A stretch of DNA of 64,000 nt from Leuctra nigra (Eukaryota > Arthropoda > Insecta > Plecoptera > Leuctridae): contig OW203761.1 of the NCBI GenBank assembly GCA_934045905.1, positions 31,608,964 to 31,672,963 of the forward strand. Direction: 5' to 3'. Below are positions 9,056 to 21,000 of the stretch, piece by piece (position 1 is the first letter of the stretch; every line of letters begins with the position of its first letter). The position numbers and the translations under genes are program-made. The notes beneath the pieces are model-generated. The model was given only the letters and a program-made list of their open reading frames with translations, did no database searches and was not told the origin of the DNA.

Positions 9056-10564
9056 ATGAACCCTACCCGAGAGGGGATAGGGGATGGTGGTGGGGGATTC
9101 GTCCCAAGGGATGAAACTGAAATAGCAGTTGATAACATAATTACATTAATGGAAATTAATGAAAATTCAGAGGAAAAGACAAGAAAAAGAGACAGAGAGG
9201 AAGATGAAGATATTACCGAAAATAATAAAGAAGACAAACCAAAAAAACCCAAGATAGTAAATAAATATAATGAAACAGACAGATCTGTCGAATTTAAGGT
9301 AATAGTGGAAAAAAAAGAAGAAATTATTGAAAGTAATGTAGAGAACCAAGAGAGGAGTAGGGGTGGGATCAACCCGCTCACGATCGGAAGAATTTTGTTT
9401 AAGCAATTTACCCAAATAAATGACATAAAGAAGGTTGGACGTAATAGGATTTGTATTACAACGACGTCACCAAAAGAAGCTAATGAAATTGTTGAGACTC
9501 CATTACTGCTATCCAAGGGGTACACATGCTACATCCCAACCCAATTCATAATGAGACTAGGTGTCATAAAAAACATAGATCTAGATATTACAGATGAAGA
9601 AATTATTGAAGTCGCAGAGTGTAAATTTATCATCAAGGAAGTAAGGAGATTAAAGAGCAGAACGATGCAAGAAATAGAAGGTATAGAAAAACCAGTCTAT
9701 GTACCCAATCGAGTGGTAGTACTTACCTTCCAAGGAAGGCAATTACCCGAAAGAGTATATATGTACAATATCGCCATTCCAGTTGAACCATACGTAATGC
9801 CAGTCAAAATATGTCATAAATGCCTAAGATTTGGACACGGAGAAAAGCAATGTAAGAGTAGTAAGCCTAGATGTGCAAAATGCTCAGATAACCATTATAC
9901 TAAGTTTTGTCACATAAAAGAACTGAGAGACCAAGTATGCGTTCATTGCTGTGGCAGACACTCTGCCTTGGATAGAAATAAGTGCGATGAATGGAGATTG
10001 CAGCAAGATGTGAAATATCAGATGGCACATGAAAATAAAACTTTCTCAGAAATAATTTCAGAAAGGAGAGCAAAATCACCAAGGCAACGTACATATGCAG
10101 AGGCTGCTTACGATAACAAGAATAGAGTAAATAATACTAACGAGATACCAGAAATACCGGAGGCAATAACGGAGGAGGAGGTGATGACTAATCCATGGAA
10201 TACTCCTTCTACGAGCACAGGGGGAAGCCGACAACAACAACAAGAACAGAACCCGGTAAAAAGAAGAAGAAATCCCAACAATGGTCCCAGTATCCCGATA
10301 TATACATATAGCCCTAGCTATGCACCGGAGCAGCACTCTCCTATAACTCAAAGGCCAAATATACATCGAAACAGCCCTTTCCAGAAGCCAAGAGAAGAAA
10401 AAATAAACATTTCTACCAACGAGCTTGTCGTGTGCATTGCACAGATAATAACTACAGCAATAGTAAATAATAAAATACCTAATCAAAGTACAATAAGAGA
10501 AATGATAGAAAACATCTTGAGGACAGAGGAATCTCCTCTGTCCCCTCGAGATGAATTCTATTAA
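9056..10564 (+). CDS. LINE ORF1, gag-like nucleic-acid-binding protein with zinc knuckles
   Basis: The protein has 502 residues. A charged N-terminus with the basic run KPKKPK (about 61-66, possibly a nuclear signal) is followed by a folded region (about 100-250). Three Cys/His clusters follow: C253-x2-C256-x4-H261-x4-C266, C273-x2-C276-x3-H280-x4-C285, and a looser one at 295-310. A Gln/Asn-rich tail follows. Triple knuckles are the hallmark of Gag-like ORF1 proteins of the I/Jockey/R1 group, which coat element RNA. ATG 9056 is the first in-frame start after the leader. The stop lies 26 bases before the ORF2 ATG. Confidence 0.88.
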   Translation: MNPTREGIGDGGGGFVPRDETEIAVDNIITLMEINENSEEKTRKRDREEDEDITENNKEDKPKKPKIVNKYNETDRSVEFKVIVEKKEEIIESNVENQERSRGGINPLTIGRILFKQFTQINDIKKVGRNRICITTTSPKEANEIVETPLLLSKGYTCYIPTQFIMRLGVIKNIDLDITDEEIIEVAECKFIIKEVRRLKSRTMQEIEGIEKPVYVPNRVVVLTFQGRQLPERVYMYNIAIPVEPYVMPVKICHKCLRFGHGEKQCKSSKPRCAKCSDNHYTKFCHIKELRDQVCVHCCGRHSALDRNKCDEWRLQQDVKYQMAHENKTFSEIISERRAKSPRQRTYAEAAYDNKNRVNNTNEIPEIPEAITEEEVMTNPWNTPSTSTGGSRQQQQEQNPVKRRRNPNNGPSIPIYTYSPSYAPEQHSPITQRPNIHRNSPFQKPREEKINISTNELVVCIAQIITTAIVNNKIPNQSTIREMIENILRTEESPLSPRDEFY

Positions 10565-10590
10565 TTTCCACCCCAACAATATAACTAAGA

Positions 10591-13500
10591 ATGGATAGAA
10601 ATAAAAAAAATGAAAATAAGTTAAAAATTTTACAATGGAATTGTAGATCATTCTATTCAAACATTGAAAGTCTAAAATTTAAATTAGCTGAGGAAAATAT
10701 AGACATTGCAATTATTAGTGAAACATGGCTTAAAAATAATCAAAAAGTACAAATTAAAAATTTCAACATTTTGAGGAAAGATAGAAATGACGGGTATGGC
10801 GGAGTTGCTATAATTATCAATCAAAAAATTAAATATAATATTATTGATATAAATATTAACATAAACAAATTAGAAATCATTGCAGCAGATATTAAATTCA
10901 ATAATAAATCATACTCAATTGCCTCAGTCTATTGTTCTCCAGGCCATCAAATGAAATCAACAGACTGGGGTCAATTACATAATAAACTCTCTGTTAATAA
11001 TAAATATATAATAGCAGGAGATTTGAATTGCCATAATAAAGCCTGGGGAAGTAGCAGAAATGATCGACCAGGAAACCAGTTGTTAGAATTTATTGAAGAC
11101 AAAAATCTAGTAATCCTAAACAATGGTACAAACACGATGCAACCATCCCCATACAGACGTATGGAACCGGTTGACCTCACAATAACGACAGCTAATATTA
11201 GTTCATCAATGACGTGGAAAGTTTTACAACAAGATAATCTAGGCAGCGATCATTTTCCGATTCTAATTAATATAACTGATCCAATAGTAAATAATCTAAC
11301 AACATCAACATACTCGAACTCCAAAATTAGAAATTATCGGAAAATAAATTGGGAAATATATAAAGAAGAAGTTAAAAAATTGATAAGGGTTACCAAAGAT
11401 CTAGAACTCAACATTACGGAAAGATATGAAATATTCATAAATACTTTAAACTCAGCAATTGAATTAGCTAATCCAAATGCATCGATACACAATAATAGTA
11501 ATAAGAATGGGCAAAACTACAATAACTCGAATAAACAAAAACGAATACTTAGAGTAAACCCCTGGTGGGACGAAGAATGCAACGAGGCCATAGCTAAGAG
11601 AAGATTAGCAAACAAAAATTTCAGAATAAAATCAAACTATGAAAATTATCAAAACCTCAAAAGAATAGAGTCACAAACTAAATTGAAATTAAGAGATAAA
11701 AGAAAACAAGGATGGAAAGATTATTGTTCCAAATTAAATAAGGATACTCCCATTAAAGAGGTTTGGTCCATGATTAGTAGATATAGGATGAGTAATGAGA
11801 AATCCTCGTTAACACCAACACAAGGACATCCCACTAATATTGATGTAAATCAATCATGGAAGGAAGAATTTCATTGCAAAATTGCACCTTGCTCAGCTGT
11901 ACCTCAAATAGAATGGGAAAATTATTCTCAAACACATAATCCAAATTACGATATGCTAACTGAAGAAATAAACATTAACGAAGTAAATAGTACAATAGAC
12001 ACAACAAAAGATAAAGCTCCTGGAAAAGATAATATAGCAAACATAATGTTAAGAAACTTACCAATAGAAGGAAGAGAAGAACTAAGAAACATATATAACA
12101 AACTACTAGAAGAAGGAAAAATACCAATTGAATTGAGAACACAATTAATATTACCAGTAATAAAACCTAGCAAAGAACCCGGTATAGTAGACTCCTATAG
12201 ACCTATATCATTAACATCCACAGTGGCTAAAGTTATGGAAAAAATTATTGTTAAGAGATTAGACTGGTGGTCGGAACATTATAATAAAATAGATCAAAAT
12301 CAGTATGGATTTAGGAAAGGTAGATCTACAGCAGACAGCCTTAATATATTACACACTGATATTAACTTAGCTAAAATTAACAACTACTCTATAATTGCAA
12401 CTTTTCTAGATATTACAGGGGCATATGATAATGTACAAATTAATATTTTACTACATAAATTGATTAAATTAGGCATACCTTTAAGATTAGTTAAATGGAT
12501 AATAAACGGTCTATCTGAAAGAGAAACTTGGGTAAAACACGATGGTCAAATCTTAGGACCTAGAATCACAAGTATAGGTTTGCCCCAAGGTTCAGTGATG
12601 AGCCCCATTTTATACTCCCTATATACGAGTAACATAGAGACAATTTTAGACCCATATACAAGAACATTACAATTCGCAGACGACATAGTAAAATACTCTA
12701 TAGCTCCAAATAATAAAATAGCTGCTATATGTATGAATAAATCTCTTCATAATTTAAATAATAATCTACATCAATTAGGACTTTCCTTGTCAATAAGTAA
12801 ATGTAAAACATTATATTTTAATAATAAACGAACAACTCCACAAGACGAGATTCGAATAGGGGAAAACATTATAACAACAGTAAAAGAATTTAAATTCCTT
12901 GGCATAATATTTGACAATAAACTAACATGGGGCCCTCATATAAATTATCTATTAGAAAAAAGTAAGAAAAGAATGAATATTTTACGTAGTCTAACAGGAG
13001 TATGGTGGGGAGCAGATCCTGAAATATTAATATTAGTATATAAAGCACTAATAAGATCCCAGTTCGATTATGGTTGTTTTCTATACTCACAGGCTGCAAA
13101 AACACACTTAATAAAATTAGATAAAATTCAAAATCAAGGGATAAGAGTTGCTCTTGGATGTATGAAATCAACACCAATTGAAGCATTACAAATTGAAGCA
13201 AACATCCACCCCCTAGATCTAAGAAGAGAATGGCTAGCAGGGAAATATATTCATAAAATTCTTCCAGTCAATAGAAATCCCATTTTACCCAAATTACAAT
13301 TACTTACAGAAAAAATCCAAAAAAAGCAATATACAAATAAAAACAAACAATACTCATTGATTGCTCAAATGTACCATAAATATAAAGATCATAAAAAAGA
13401 AATCATAACTTATAATTATCTCCCATGTTTTGAATATGATTACCATATACAAATGTCAAAAATTAATGTCTCAATTGATCATGATCTTAAAAAATTAGAA

Positions 13501-14451
13501 TCTATACCACAGGATGAGATAAATTCAAAATTCCAGAAATATATAGAAAATTCATGGCCTAAATATACGCAAATATATACCGATGGGTCAAAACAAGACT
13601 TAAAAGAATTCACGGCAGCAGCATTTCATGTAAGAGAACCTCAAATAAACCAACAATTTATTTTACCATTTCAAGCTAATATTTTCACTGCAGAAGCTAT
13701 AGCTATTAGAGAAGCACTAAAATATATTCAAAGAGAAAATACCAGGAAAAACTTGCTAATTATAACCGATTCTATGAGCGTACTTGCCAACCTATCAGAA
13801 AATTCAATAAGTTCAAAATCATCAGAAATTATTTTAGAAATAAAAAATATCACTAATAAATTAAAAGAAAGTAATGTTGTAATACAGTTCATGTGGACTC
13901 CAGCACACATAGGAATAGAAGGAAATGAAAAAGCAGATAAAGTAGCAAAAACAATTCCAACAAATAATGAAAACATGGTCAAACAAAAAATCCCATCAGT
14001 TGATTTCATAAATAAAGTTAAAAATGAAATACATAAAATAAGAACAGAAAGATGGATAATATACAAGACAAATCATGTATCACAATACACAATGGTAACA
14101 AACTCAATAAAAAATAAAGAATGGTTTAAAAATAATAAATTAAGTAGATTCACAATTTCTAGCATAATCAGAATGAAAACAGGTCACTGCTCAACAAAAG
14201 TACATCTTAATAGAATTGGCATATTAAATGAAAAGGAATGTGAATGCAATGAAGAAAATGAAACTTTAGACCACATATTTTTTGAATGCAAATTACATCA
14301 GTATATACAAAACAGAATCAATATGGAAAAAAAATTAGACAAGTTAAAGTGCCCTAAACCGTGGAATATTTTAAGCCTTCTAACCTCTGACAGAATAGAT
14401 ATTTATATAATACTTAGTGAATATTTGATGAAATCAGGGAAAAAAATATAA
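10591..14451 (+). CDS. LINE ORF2: endonuclease, reverse transcriptase, RNase H
   Basis: The protein has 1,286 residues. The APE endonuclease is N-terminal (LQWNCRSFYSN, SETWL, AGDLNCHNKAWG, SDHFPI). The reverse transcriptase is central (APGKDNIAN, SYRPISL, YGFRKGRSTADSL, LDITGAYDNV, GLPQGSVMSP, FADDIVKYS). RNase H is C-terminal (IYTDGSK, AEAIAIREAL, ITDSMS, TPAHIGIEGNEKADK), with all catalytic acidic residues visible. A final C-x-C...H-x4-C knuckle (CECNEENETLDHIFFEC) ends the protein. The coding sequence is markedly A-rich compared with the ORFs of the other two LINEs. The enzyme makes and inserts the element's DNA at a nicked target. Confidence 0.92.
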   Translation: MDRNKKNENKLKILQWNCRSFYSNIESLKFKLAEENIDIAIISETWLKNNQKVQIKNFNILRKDRNDGYGGVAIIINQKIKYNIIDINININKLEIIAADIKFNNKSYSIASVYCSPGHQMKSTDWGQLHNKLSVNNKYIIAGDLNCHNKAWGSSRNDRPGNQLLEFIEDKNLVILNNGTNTMQPSPYRRMEPVDLTITTANISSSMTWKVLQQDNLGSDHFPILINITDPIVNNLTTSTYSNSKIRNYRKINWEIYKEEVKKLIRVTKDLELNITERYEIFINTLNSAIELANPNASIHNNSNKNGQNYNNSNKQKRILRVNPWWDEECNEAIAKRRLANKNFRIKSNYENYQNLKRIESQTKLKLRDKRKQGWKDYCSKLNKDTPIKEVWSMISRYRMSNEKSSLTPTQGHPTNIDVNQSWKEEFHCKIAPCSAVPQIEWENYSQTHNPNYDMLTEEININEVNSTIDTTKDKAPGKDNIANIMLRNLPIEGREELRNIYNKLLEEGKIPIELRTQLILPVIKPSKEPGIVDSYRPISLTSTVAKVMEKIIVKRLDWWSEHYNKIDQNQYGFRKGRSTADSLNILHTDINLAKINNYSIIATFLDITGAYDNVQINILLHKLIKLGIPLRLVKWIINGLSERETWVKHDGQILGPRITSIGLPQGSVMSPILYSLYTSNIETILDPYTRTLQFADDIVKYSIAPNNKIAAICMNKSLHNLNNNLHQLGLSLSISKCKTLYFNNKRTTPQDEIRIGENIITTVKEFKFLGIIFDNKLTWGPHINYLLEKSKKRMNILRSLTGVWWGADPEILILVYKALIRSQFDYGCFLYSQAAKTHLIKLDKIQNQGIRVALGCMKSTPIEALQIEANIHPLDLRREWLAGKYIHKILPVNRNPILPKLQLLTEKIQKKQYTNKNKQYSLIAQMYHKYKDHKKEIITYNYLPCFEYDYHIQMSKINVSIDHDLKKLESIPQDEINSKFQKYIENSWPKYTQIYTDGSKQDLKEFTAAAFHVREPQINQQFILPFQANIFTAEAIAIREALKYIQRENTRKNLLIITDSMSVLANLSENSISSKSSEIILEIKNITNKLKESNVVIQFMWTPAHIGIEGNEKADKVAKTIPTNNENMVKQKIPSVDFINKVKNEIHKIRTERWIIYKTNHVSQYTMVTNSIKNKEWFKNNKLSRFTISSIIRMKTGHCSTKVHLNRIGILNEKECECNEENETLDHIFFECKLHQYIQNRINMEKKLDKLKCPKPWNILSLLTSDRIDIYIILSEYLMKSGKKI

Positions 14452-14716
14452 ACCTTAATTTATAAAACTTAAATAACATTAGAAAATACATTACTAACAT
14501 AGAAAATAGCATAGCAATAGTTATTATAATTCCTGGGTCCCTGGCTGGCGGTTTACCTAGTCCAGGCCATTTTTCATGTCGTCAGTATCGCCTGGTATGG
14601 CTCAGGTTTAGTCTCCAGTGTCCCAGTGTTTAAAAATCCCGCGCTTCCTTTTACCCATGCTGGCCAACATGATATTATAAATCAAGGCCAATAAAGCGAA
14701 GAAAGAAGAAGAAGAA
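14452..14716 (+). other. 3' UTR and (GAA)n tail of the I-type LINE
   Basis: This is untranslated. A GC-richer segment (14530-14650) with GGGTCCCTGGCTGGCGG and several CTGG/CCAG pairs may fold as the template end recognised by the reverse transcriptase. It has AATAAA at 14690-14695 and ends in about seven GAA-type triplets directly against the target-site duplication. Confidence 0.65.
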
Positions 14717-15029
14717 GTGTTTGGGGGTTGGTTTGCAAATAGATGAGTGTCTGTCAGTGCATTATAAATTAGTTTATTTTCTATTTGTTATTGTATTTAT
14801 ATCAGTTATTATACTAGGTATACCAAATAATATCGGCAGGTATGAAGTATGAATCTTCTATTTTCAACGCTTAATTGAATCATTGTTTAGTACATAAGGC
14901 ATAATGCTGACAAAATGAAACAAGCCTGTGTGAAGCACAGCTGCCCTAACCCATGAGCCTTGCTTCCGCCTACTCGACCGCATACACTTAGTGCTATTTA
15001 ATACATTTTTTAGGATAATTCACGAAGGG

Positions 15030-18000
15030 ATGTCGTCTGGCCGGCCGATAAAATGCGTTGTAGTCGGAGATGGAACTGTAGGAAAGACCTGTATGCTAAT
15101 ATCCTACACAACTGACAGTTTTCCAGGAGAATATGTCCCTACTGTGTAAGTACTAGCTACATACCTACCTCTATACTAGTACCTACACTCAAGTAGGTAT
15201 TACCTACCTACCCTACCTGTAATCATACATTAATGTCACGCTAGTACACTTATACTTAATAATTTGACTATATGGCAGCACTTATTAACATAAGCACAGT
15301 ACGTATTTCCTACCTGTATAAGGAACATTTCTACGTCACTAGCCAGTGAAGATTAAATGGCAATCGAACTTGTCTAAAACAATGCTATTTAGATAGGTAC
15401 ATTGTCCACATACCAAAGTTTTAATTGTTATGGACACAGTCCAGTCCATTCTTGTAATACTTTGTAGGACCTACATCCAGTCAAGGGAAGGCGGTAGGTA
15501 GTTAATCTCTTCCGTTGCTTAGGTAGAAAGTTGTAGTATTCAAATGTTAATATGAATGCAAGTGAATTTGCACATAAAGTGAAGTTACTACCTATTAATA
15601 TTAATAATCACCATCACATGAATTGTATTAGGTACCTACTTGGGCAGTATCTAGATACTTGTATCTTAAGATACGTATCTTAGATACATTTGTATCTTGT
15701 ATCTAGTATTTTAAATACATGAGCCAAATGTATCTGTATCTTGTATTTTAAATACCCATTTCTAAAGTATTTTGTATCTTTTTTGAAGATTTAAAATACA
15801 AGATACATTTTTATGCGCCTAGAATTTCAAAGATAGCTTGATCTCTTGCTTGATTTCAAACAAGCATCAAATAATACACGTTGCCGTATTGAATCGATCA
15901 AGAAAATGTTAAGTATGTTGCCTTACAAATAGAACAAATTAAAATTTAATTTATAAAGTAAGTCCCTACATTTTTTACTGTTGGATGATATGTATGAGAA
16001 TAAAAAAAAGGATCTTTAAATGTATCTTTTTTGAAGTATCTAAAGATACAATCTTGTATCTTGTAATTTAAATACATCTCTAAAATGTATCTTGTATCTT
16101 GTATTTTAGATACCCAAATTAAAAGTATCAGTATCTTGTATTCCAAATACATTGAAACAGAGTATTTTGCCCATGTCTGCTACTAGGTAACTGATACAAA
16201 AGCTACCTGCGTAAAATACGGAAACCAGGTTTAGCAAATTACTTCTTTTGTGAATTAGGTGTAGGTCACCCAAATGCCCTATTCTAAGTTCCTAAACCCT
16301 ATTCAGCTAGAATTTAATGTATACATCCATTTGGATTTAAAGGTTGGTTTACAATCCATTTCTCTCGCAAGCATCAATCAGAGTTCAAGGTCAGTTGTGT
16401 TGGCCGCAAAAGCGCTGTTGATGTTGATGTTGGACAATGTTGATGTTCCGCCACGAGAAGTCGTGAGACGAATTGTTAACAAGGCTTTACATTGTTCTGA
16501 ATCGGATTTTAGCCAATTCAGTAATTTTGAAGTTAGTAGGAAAATAGGGAGGTTAGGAATAGGAAGAATAGTAAGTTGTGGGGGCAAGGGCTTGGTAATA
16601 CACTTTCCATTCCATTCCATAACATAACTGGATTTTAGGTAGATAAGTGTTTTGAAGTTAAAAAATCTGGGTGTTGGTAGAGTAAAGTGCAATTTAGTGC
16701 AAATATTCCCATGATTTTTAATATGCCGGGGTTTTAAAACCATCTCCCCCCCACCCCCCCCCCCCCCCAGCCGTTGACCGCCAACTGTGTTTTTTCTCGG
16801 AGTTCTTAAAAAATGTTGGTGTTTGCACTTTGTTTGTTATATGAATTTTTAATCTCTGCTTAGCTAATCGTCATGAGAGATTTATTTCTATACCTTCAAC
16901 CTTACAAATAGGTAATAAAATAATAATTAATAGTAATTTATTGAGCACATAAAATAGGTACACAATTGCTCTGTATTCAACAATCAAGTCGTTGATCTTC
17001 CATACATCCATCTCTTCTCTTCAGCTGCTTCACCTCTTCACCGTTTACCTATTTCTGGACCAAATGGATAATTTTCAGTGACCCTTGAAAAACTTGAAAA
17101 TTTTGAGAATAAGTAAAATCATTTCTATTTTACGTGGTTTGTATTATAGCTTATTTGCATAGGTACCTACTTGATATTCTCTATTATAGACCCTAATTGA
17201 AAACTAAACTAACATAGCTGCAGGAATAAAATGGAAGGGATTTAGCATCCCTTCCATTGTACCTACAGGTTGTTGACGGATATCTGGATTTCCCGTGACT
17301 GACCTTCCCCACTCCATCTTTCTGAGGGATGTTCAAAATATATGTTTGCAGAGAATAATACTAATTTAAGTGACTTCTTAAAATACTAGGAAAACGCTCA
17401 GTGTAACGCGTTGGTGAGCGAGCACAGAACATGCAACATCCCCAGTCACGATACACGACACGGCACAAAACGAATTAACTCACTACAAATTCACTACAAA
17501 TTCACTCACTACCTACAAAATAACTCACTACTTAAAGGGAACACACTAAATTGAGTTTATTTTACCTCAACAGGTTTGACAATTACTCGGCTCCAATGGT
17601 TGTGGATGGTATTCCAGTAAGTCTAGGTCTATGGGATACAGCAGGGCAAGAAGACTATGATCGACTTCGTCCACTCTCCTATCCACAGGTATATTTTTGA
17701 AAGATAAATAGGTAATTTTTTCTAGGGATGAAGCCACTTTGGATTTTATTTTTGATAATGATTATCAAAATCTTTTTTCGATATACCTATGTATCAGTAT
17801 CGTATTAGGTACCTATTAGGTAATATATTAAATTTATTGATGCATGTAGGTATATCTATGTGTAGGAATCGATATTTCAATAGTATATTTTATATATGAG
17901 CGAGAGAAGCAAATCGTTTTGGAAAGAGCTAGTGTGTTTTTTCTGTTACTGACGATATACAAGTCACATTTTTTCTTCGATTAAGCTGAAATTTTGCACA

Positions 18001-21000
18001 CATGTACCGACCATCTCTGGGCGTTGCAGACCCTAATATTTGTGAATTCCGTTGATTGGCTCAAATTTTTAAAAAATTCTTCCGATTGGTAGGTCAGATC
18101 AATTTGAAATTTTGCCCAGTCATTGCCAACCAACATTGCCTTAAATCTTACAAAGTTTGAGCCAAATCCTCCAGTTAGTTAAAATTTTAAAAACTCTTAC
18201 GATTGGTCGAAAATCAAAATGCTCCGATTAAGTTCCCATGGTGATCAACACCAACATTACCTCGTATTTTATATATTTTCAACCCTATCGGTCAATCTAC
18301 AAACATATTGCCATTTTAAAGATTTAGAAGGTTGTCAATGTCAATAAGAGATTTTTTTAAAAACTACCGTGGGCCCTATTCTATATCTCGTTTTGGTCTC
18401 GTCGCGGCCGCCTTCATTTCAGCGTAATGCTATAATGGCAATGAAACGAAGGCGGCCGCAGCGAGATCAAAAAAAGTTATAAAATAGGCCCCCATAGGTA
18501 CCTACTTAACGCCTTGGAGTCCGAATATTCTACCCATTTCTAACCAAACAAAAAGTATTTATTTTGCCCGTGTAGGCGCCTAATCGTCATCACTTGCCGA
18601 AGTATTTACATCGCTTTAATCATAATTATATAGGTACTTCAATACATTCATCTTAAGAAATAAAATCACTCTCACTACTATTTACTTCATTATAACTGTC
18701 CAAAAGAAGGTTTAAAATGTCGTCGGAACTAGAAATTGTATACTTGGTAGCCATCTTGGTTGTGCAAGTGTCAAAAAGATTTCTTGATCGACTTTCATGG
18801 ATCAATATAAATCGATAGTTGCATGTATCGATATGAGAAGCGGACTGTAATGTTGCTACATTCACACTCTTCCAAAAGAATTCATTGTAGCGCTATCTTA
18901 CAACAACCAAATCAACTGTAAAGTGAAAATAGTAGCGCGGGATTTATGACAATCAGAGATCGTCGATGGACCGCAAGGCCAGGCAAAACCATGACGAATG
19001 CCGATCGTCAAAAGACCCCAAGGGGTTCAGTCACGACACATGGATCTGTTATTCAGTTCTTCCACCACCAGAGTGCATGGAGACTGGAAAGTTGCAAAGA
19101 AAATTGTATCGTAAATAGTGATGTAATATTCCCGGGAATTTATTTTTTCGGGAATATTCCCGGGAATATTCCCCAAACCGGGAATTTATTGGGAATTTAC
19201 TACAGGGATGAGTAAACATTAAGAGAAAACATTATTAAAGCCTGTTTATGTTTTGAGATGTCATAAGACAGGGGTTGGCAACTTGCGGCTCCTTGGTGGG
19301 TTTTGAATGGCTCTTTATAATTTAAATAAAGATCTTGAATTGAAATATTTGAAAATTCGAAAAAACGCCCTGCGGGGCAACATCAAGAGGGAGGGGGGGG
19401 GGGGGGCGCTTTGTCAAAATAGCAGAATAAACTAGTAATTGATTATTTTTGGTGTATTATATTTGATTGCCTGCTGCGGCTCGCATTATTATCTAATTTA
19501 TACATTTTTCGGAAATTGACTCCGTCATCCAAAAAAGGTTACCGACCCCTGTCATAAGATAACAAGAAAATTAATGACAAAATAGAGAATACTAAGAGGT
19601 AATGACATACCACAAAATAATAACATTATACATTTTAATTTATAATGAAAAAATAAATTCCCGATTTGGGGAATATTCCCCAAATTTGCTCGGGAATATT
19701 CCCGCTAGGCATCACTAATCGTAAATCGTGTTTGGCTGGGGATGTTGCATGTAACTGTTCTCGCTCATCAATGCGTTGCAGTGAGAGCGTTTTCCTAGTT
19801 AAATTACCTATGTCATCTTTGATTTTCAGACCGACGTTTTCCTGATATGCTTTAGTGTGACGAGTCCATCATCATTTGAGAATGTTACTTCCAAGTGGTA
19901 CCCTGAGATAAAACATCATTGTCCTGATGCTCCGATGATTTTAGTGGGTACAAAAATTGATTTGCGAGATGACAGAGAAACGTTGACAGGTCTTGCAGAA
20001 CAAGGATTATCACCCATAAAAAGAGAGCAAGGGCAGAAACTGGCTAATAAAGTTCGTGCCGTCAAATATATGGAATGCTCCGCACTTACACAACGAGGGC
20101 TGAAGCAGGTAAATGATAGGTCACATATAATTTGTCTTCTCAAACACTGAGAAGATTATGCCTACCAGGTACATGATGGTATAACATCGTAGACAAAGCC
20201 CGTTGAACGCACTGGCGAAATATCATTGTCTATTTTATCTATTTGACAATACCAGTGGAAAAGTTAACAAATTGTTTTATATAATTGACCAATGTAGGTG
20301 GGCGTTGCCTTATGAAAGACAAAAGTATTACCATGGCAACTCCAGAATTCTTAGAAAATAACAATTTTTCATTCAAACAAATGAAATTCAGAAAGATCAA
20401 AGAAATAGCTAACAGGTGTTAATCTAGTATAATTTATCACTTGAAATAGTACAATCAATATATTTAAACTCATATAAATCATGTTTGATGATATGCTGGA
20501 CAATTTTTACGGATGCTACAACGAAACAAATTATATTTTGCCAGGTATGTTGCCAAAGCGTTTTACTTTTTAATGGCGTCTGTCACTGGATAGTTTCGTC
20601 AACTTAAAAAGGTCCTTCCTCTCTTATGAGAAGTTAATTAAGACTAAACAATATTTAAGTAGATAGCTTAAAGCAATACTATTATTAACGGTAATTTGTT
20701 GATTGTAAAACTGTTAAATTCTGTACGAATTCAACATTATTCTAATAATATCATGTGTACAATTTGTTGTGTATATAAGCTCTTTGGTTGTGACCAAACA
20801 TTGACTTTTGTTTTATGACGTCGTAGTTTGGTCAGATCTACATTGGTCAATTGTCTGTCTCTAAAATTAATCCTCATAAATATGAAATGTGAAAGACAGA
20901 TTATAATAATAGACCAATTCAGAAATTATCTGGATGGCTCTGGATTCTTATGAATTTCACATTCAGTATGATTTTCCAAGTGTGTATTCATATTGTAACC

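Larger units (their letters stand above)
8765..14716 (+). mobile_element. Intact I-superfamily LINE with perfect 12-bp target-site duplication
   Basis: GTGTTTGGGGGT occurs immediately before (8753-8764) and after (14717-14728) the element. In between are a 291-base 5' UTR, ORF1 (9056-10564), ORF2 (10591-14451) and a 3' UTR ending in a (GAA)n tail (about 14696-14716). RNase H in ORF2 and zinc knuckles in ORF1 place it in the I/R1/LOA/Jockey super-group. Both frames are uninterrupted and the duplication is perfect, so the insertion is recent and the copy could be competent. It lies between the first gene and Mtl. Confidence 0.9.

Noticed and set aside
9001..14066. Minus-strand hydrophobic frames (for example 9001-9525, 10076-10660)
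   Set aside because: Antisense of A-rich LINE ORFs gives Phe/Leu/Ile-rich translations that mimic membrane proteins; no independent evidence.
15640..16180. Defined 8-bp target duplication for the GTATC-rich element
   Set aside because: Candidate flanks (ATTAGGTA / ACTAGGTA) do not line up with matching inverted ends.
16274..16627. 117-codon frame in Mtl intron 1
   Set aside because: No recognisable domain, no splice or promoter context, and it lies within repeat-rich intron.
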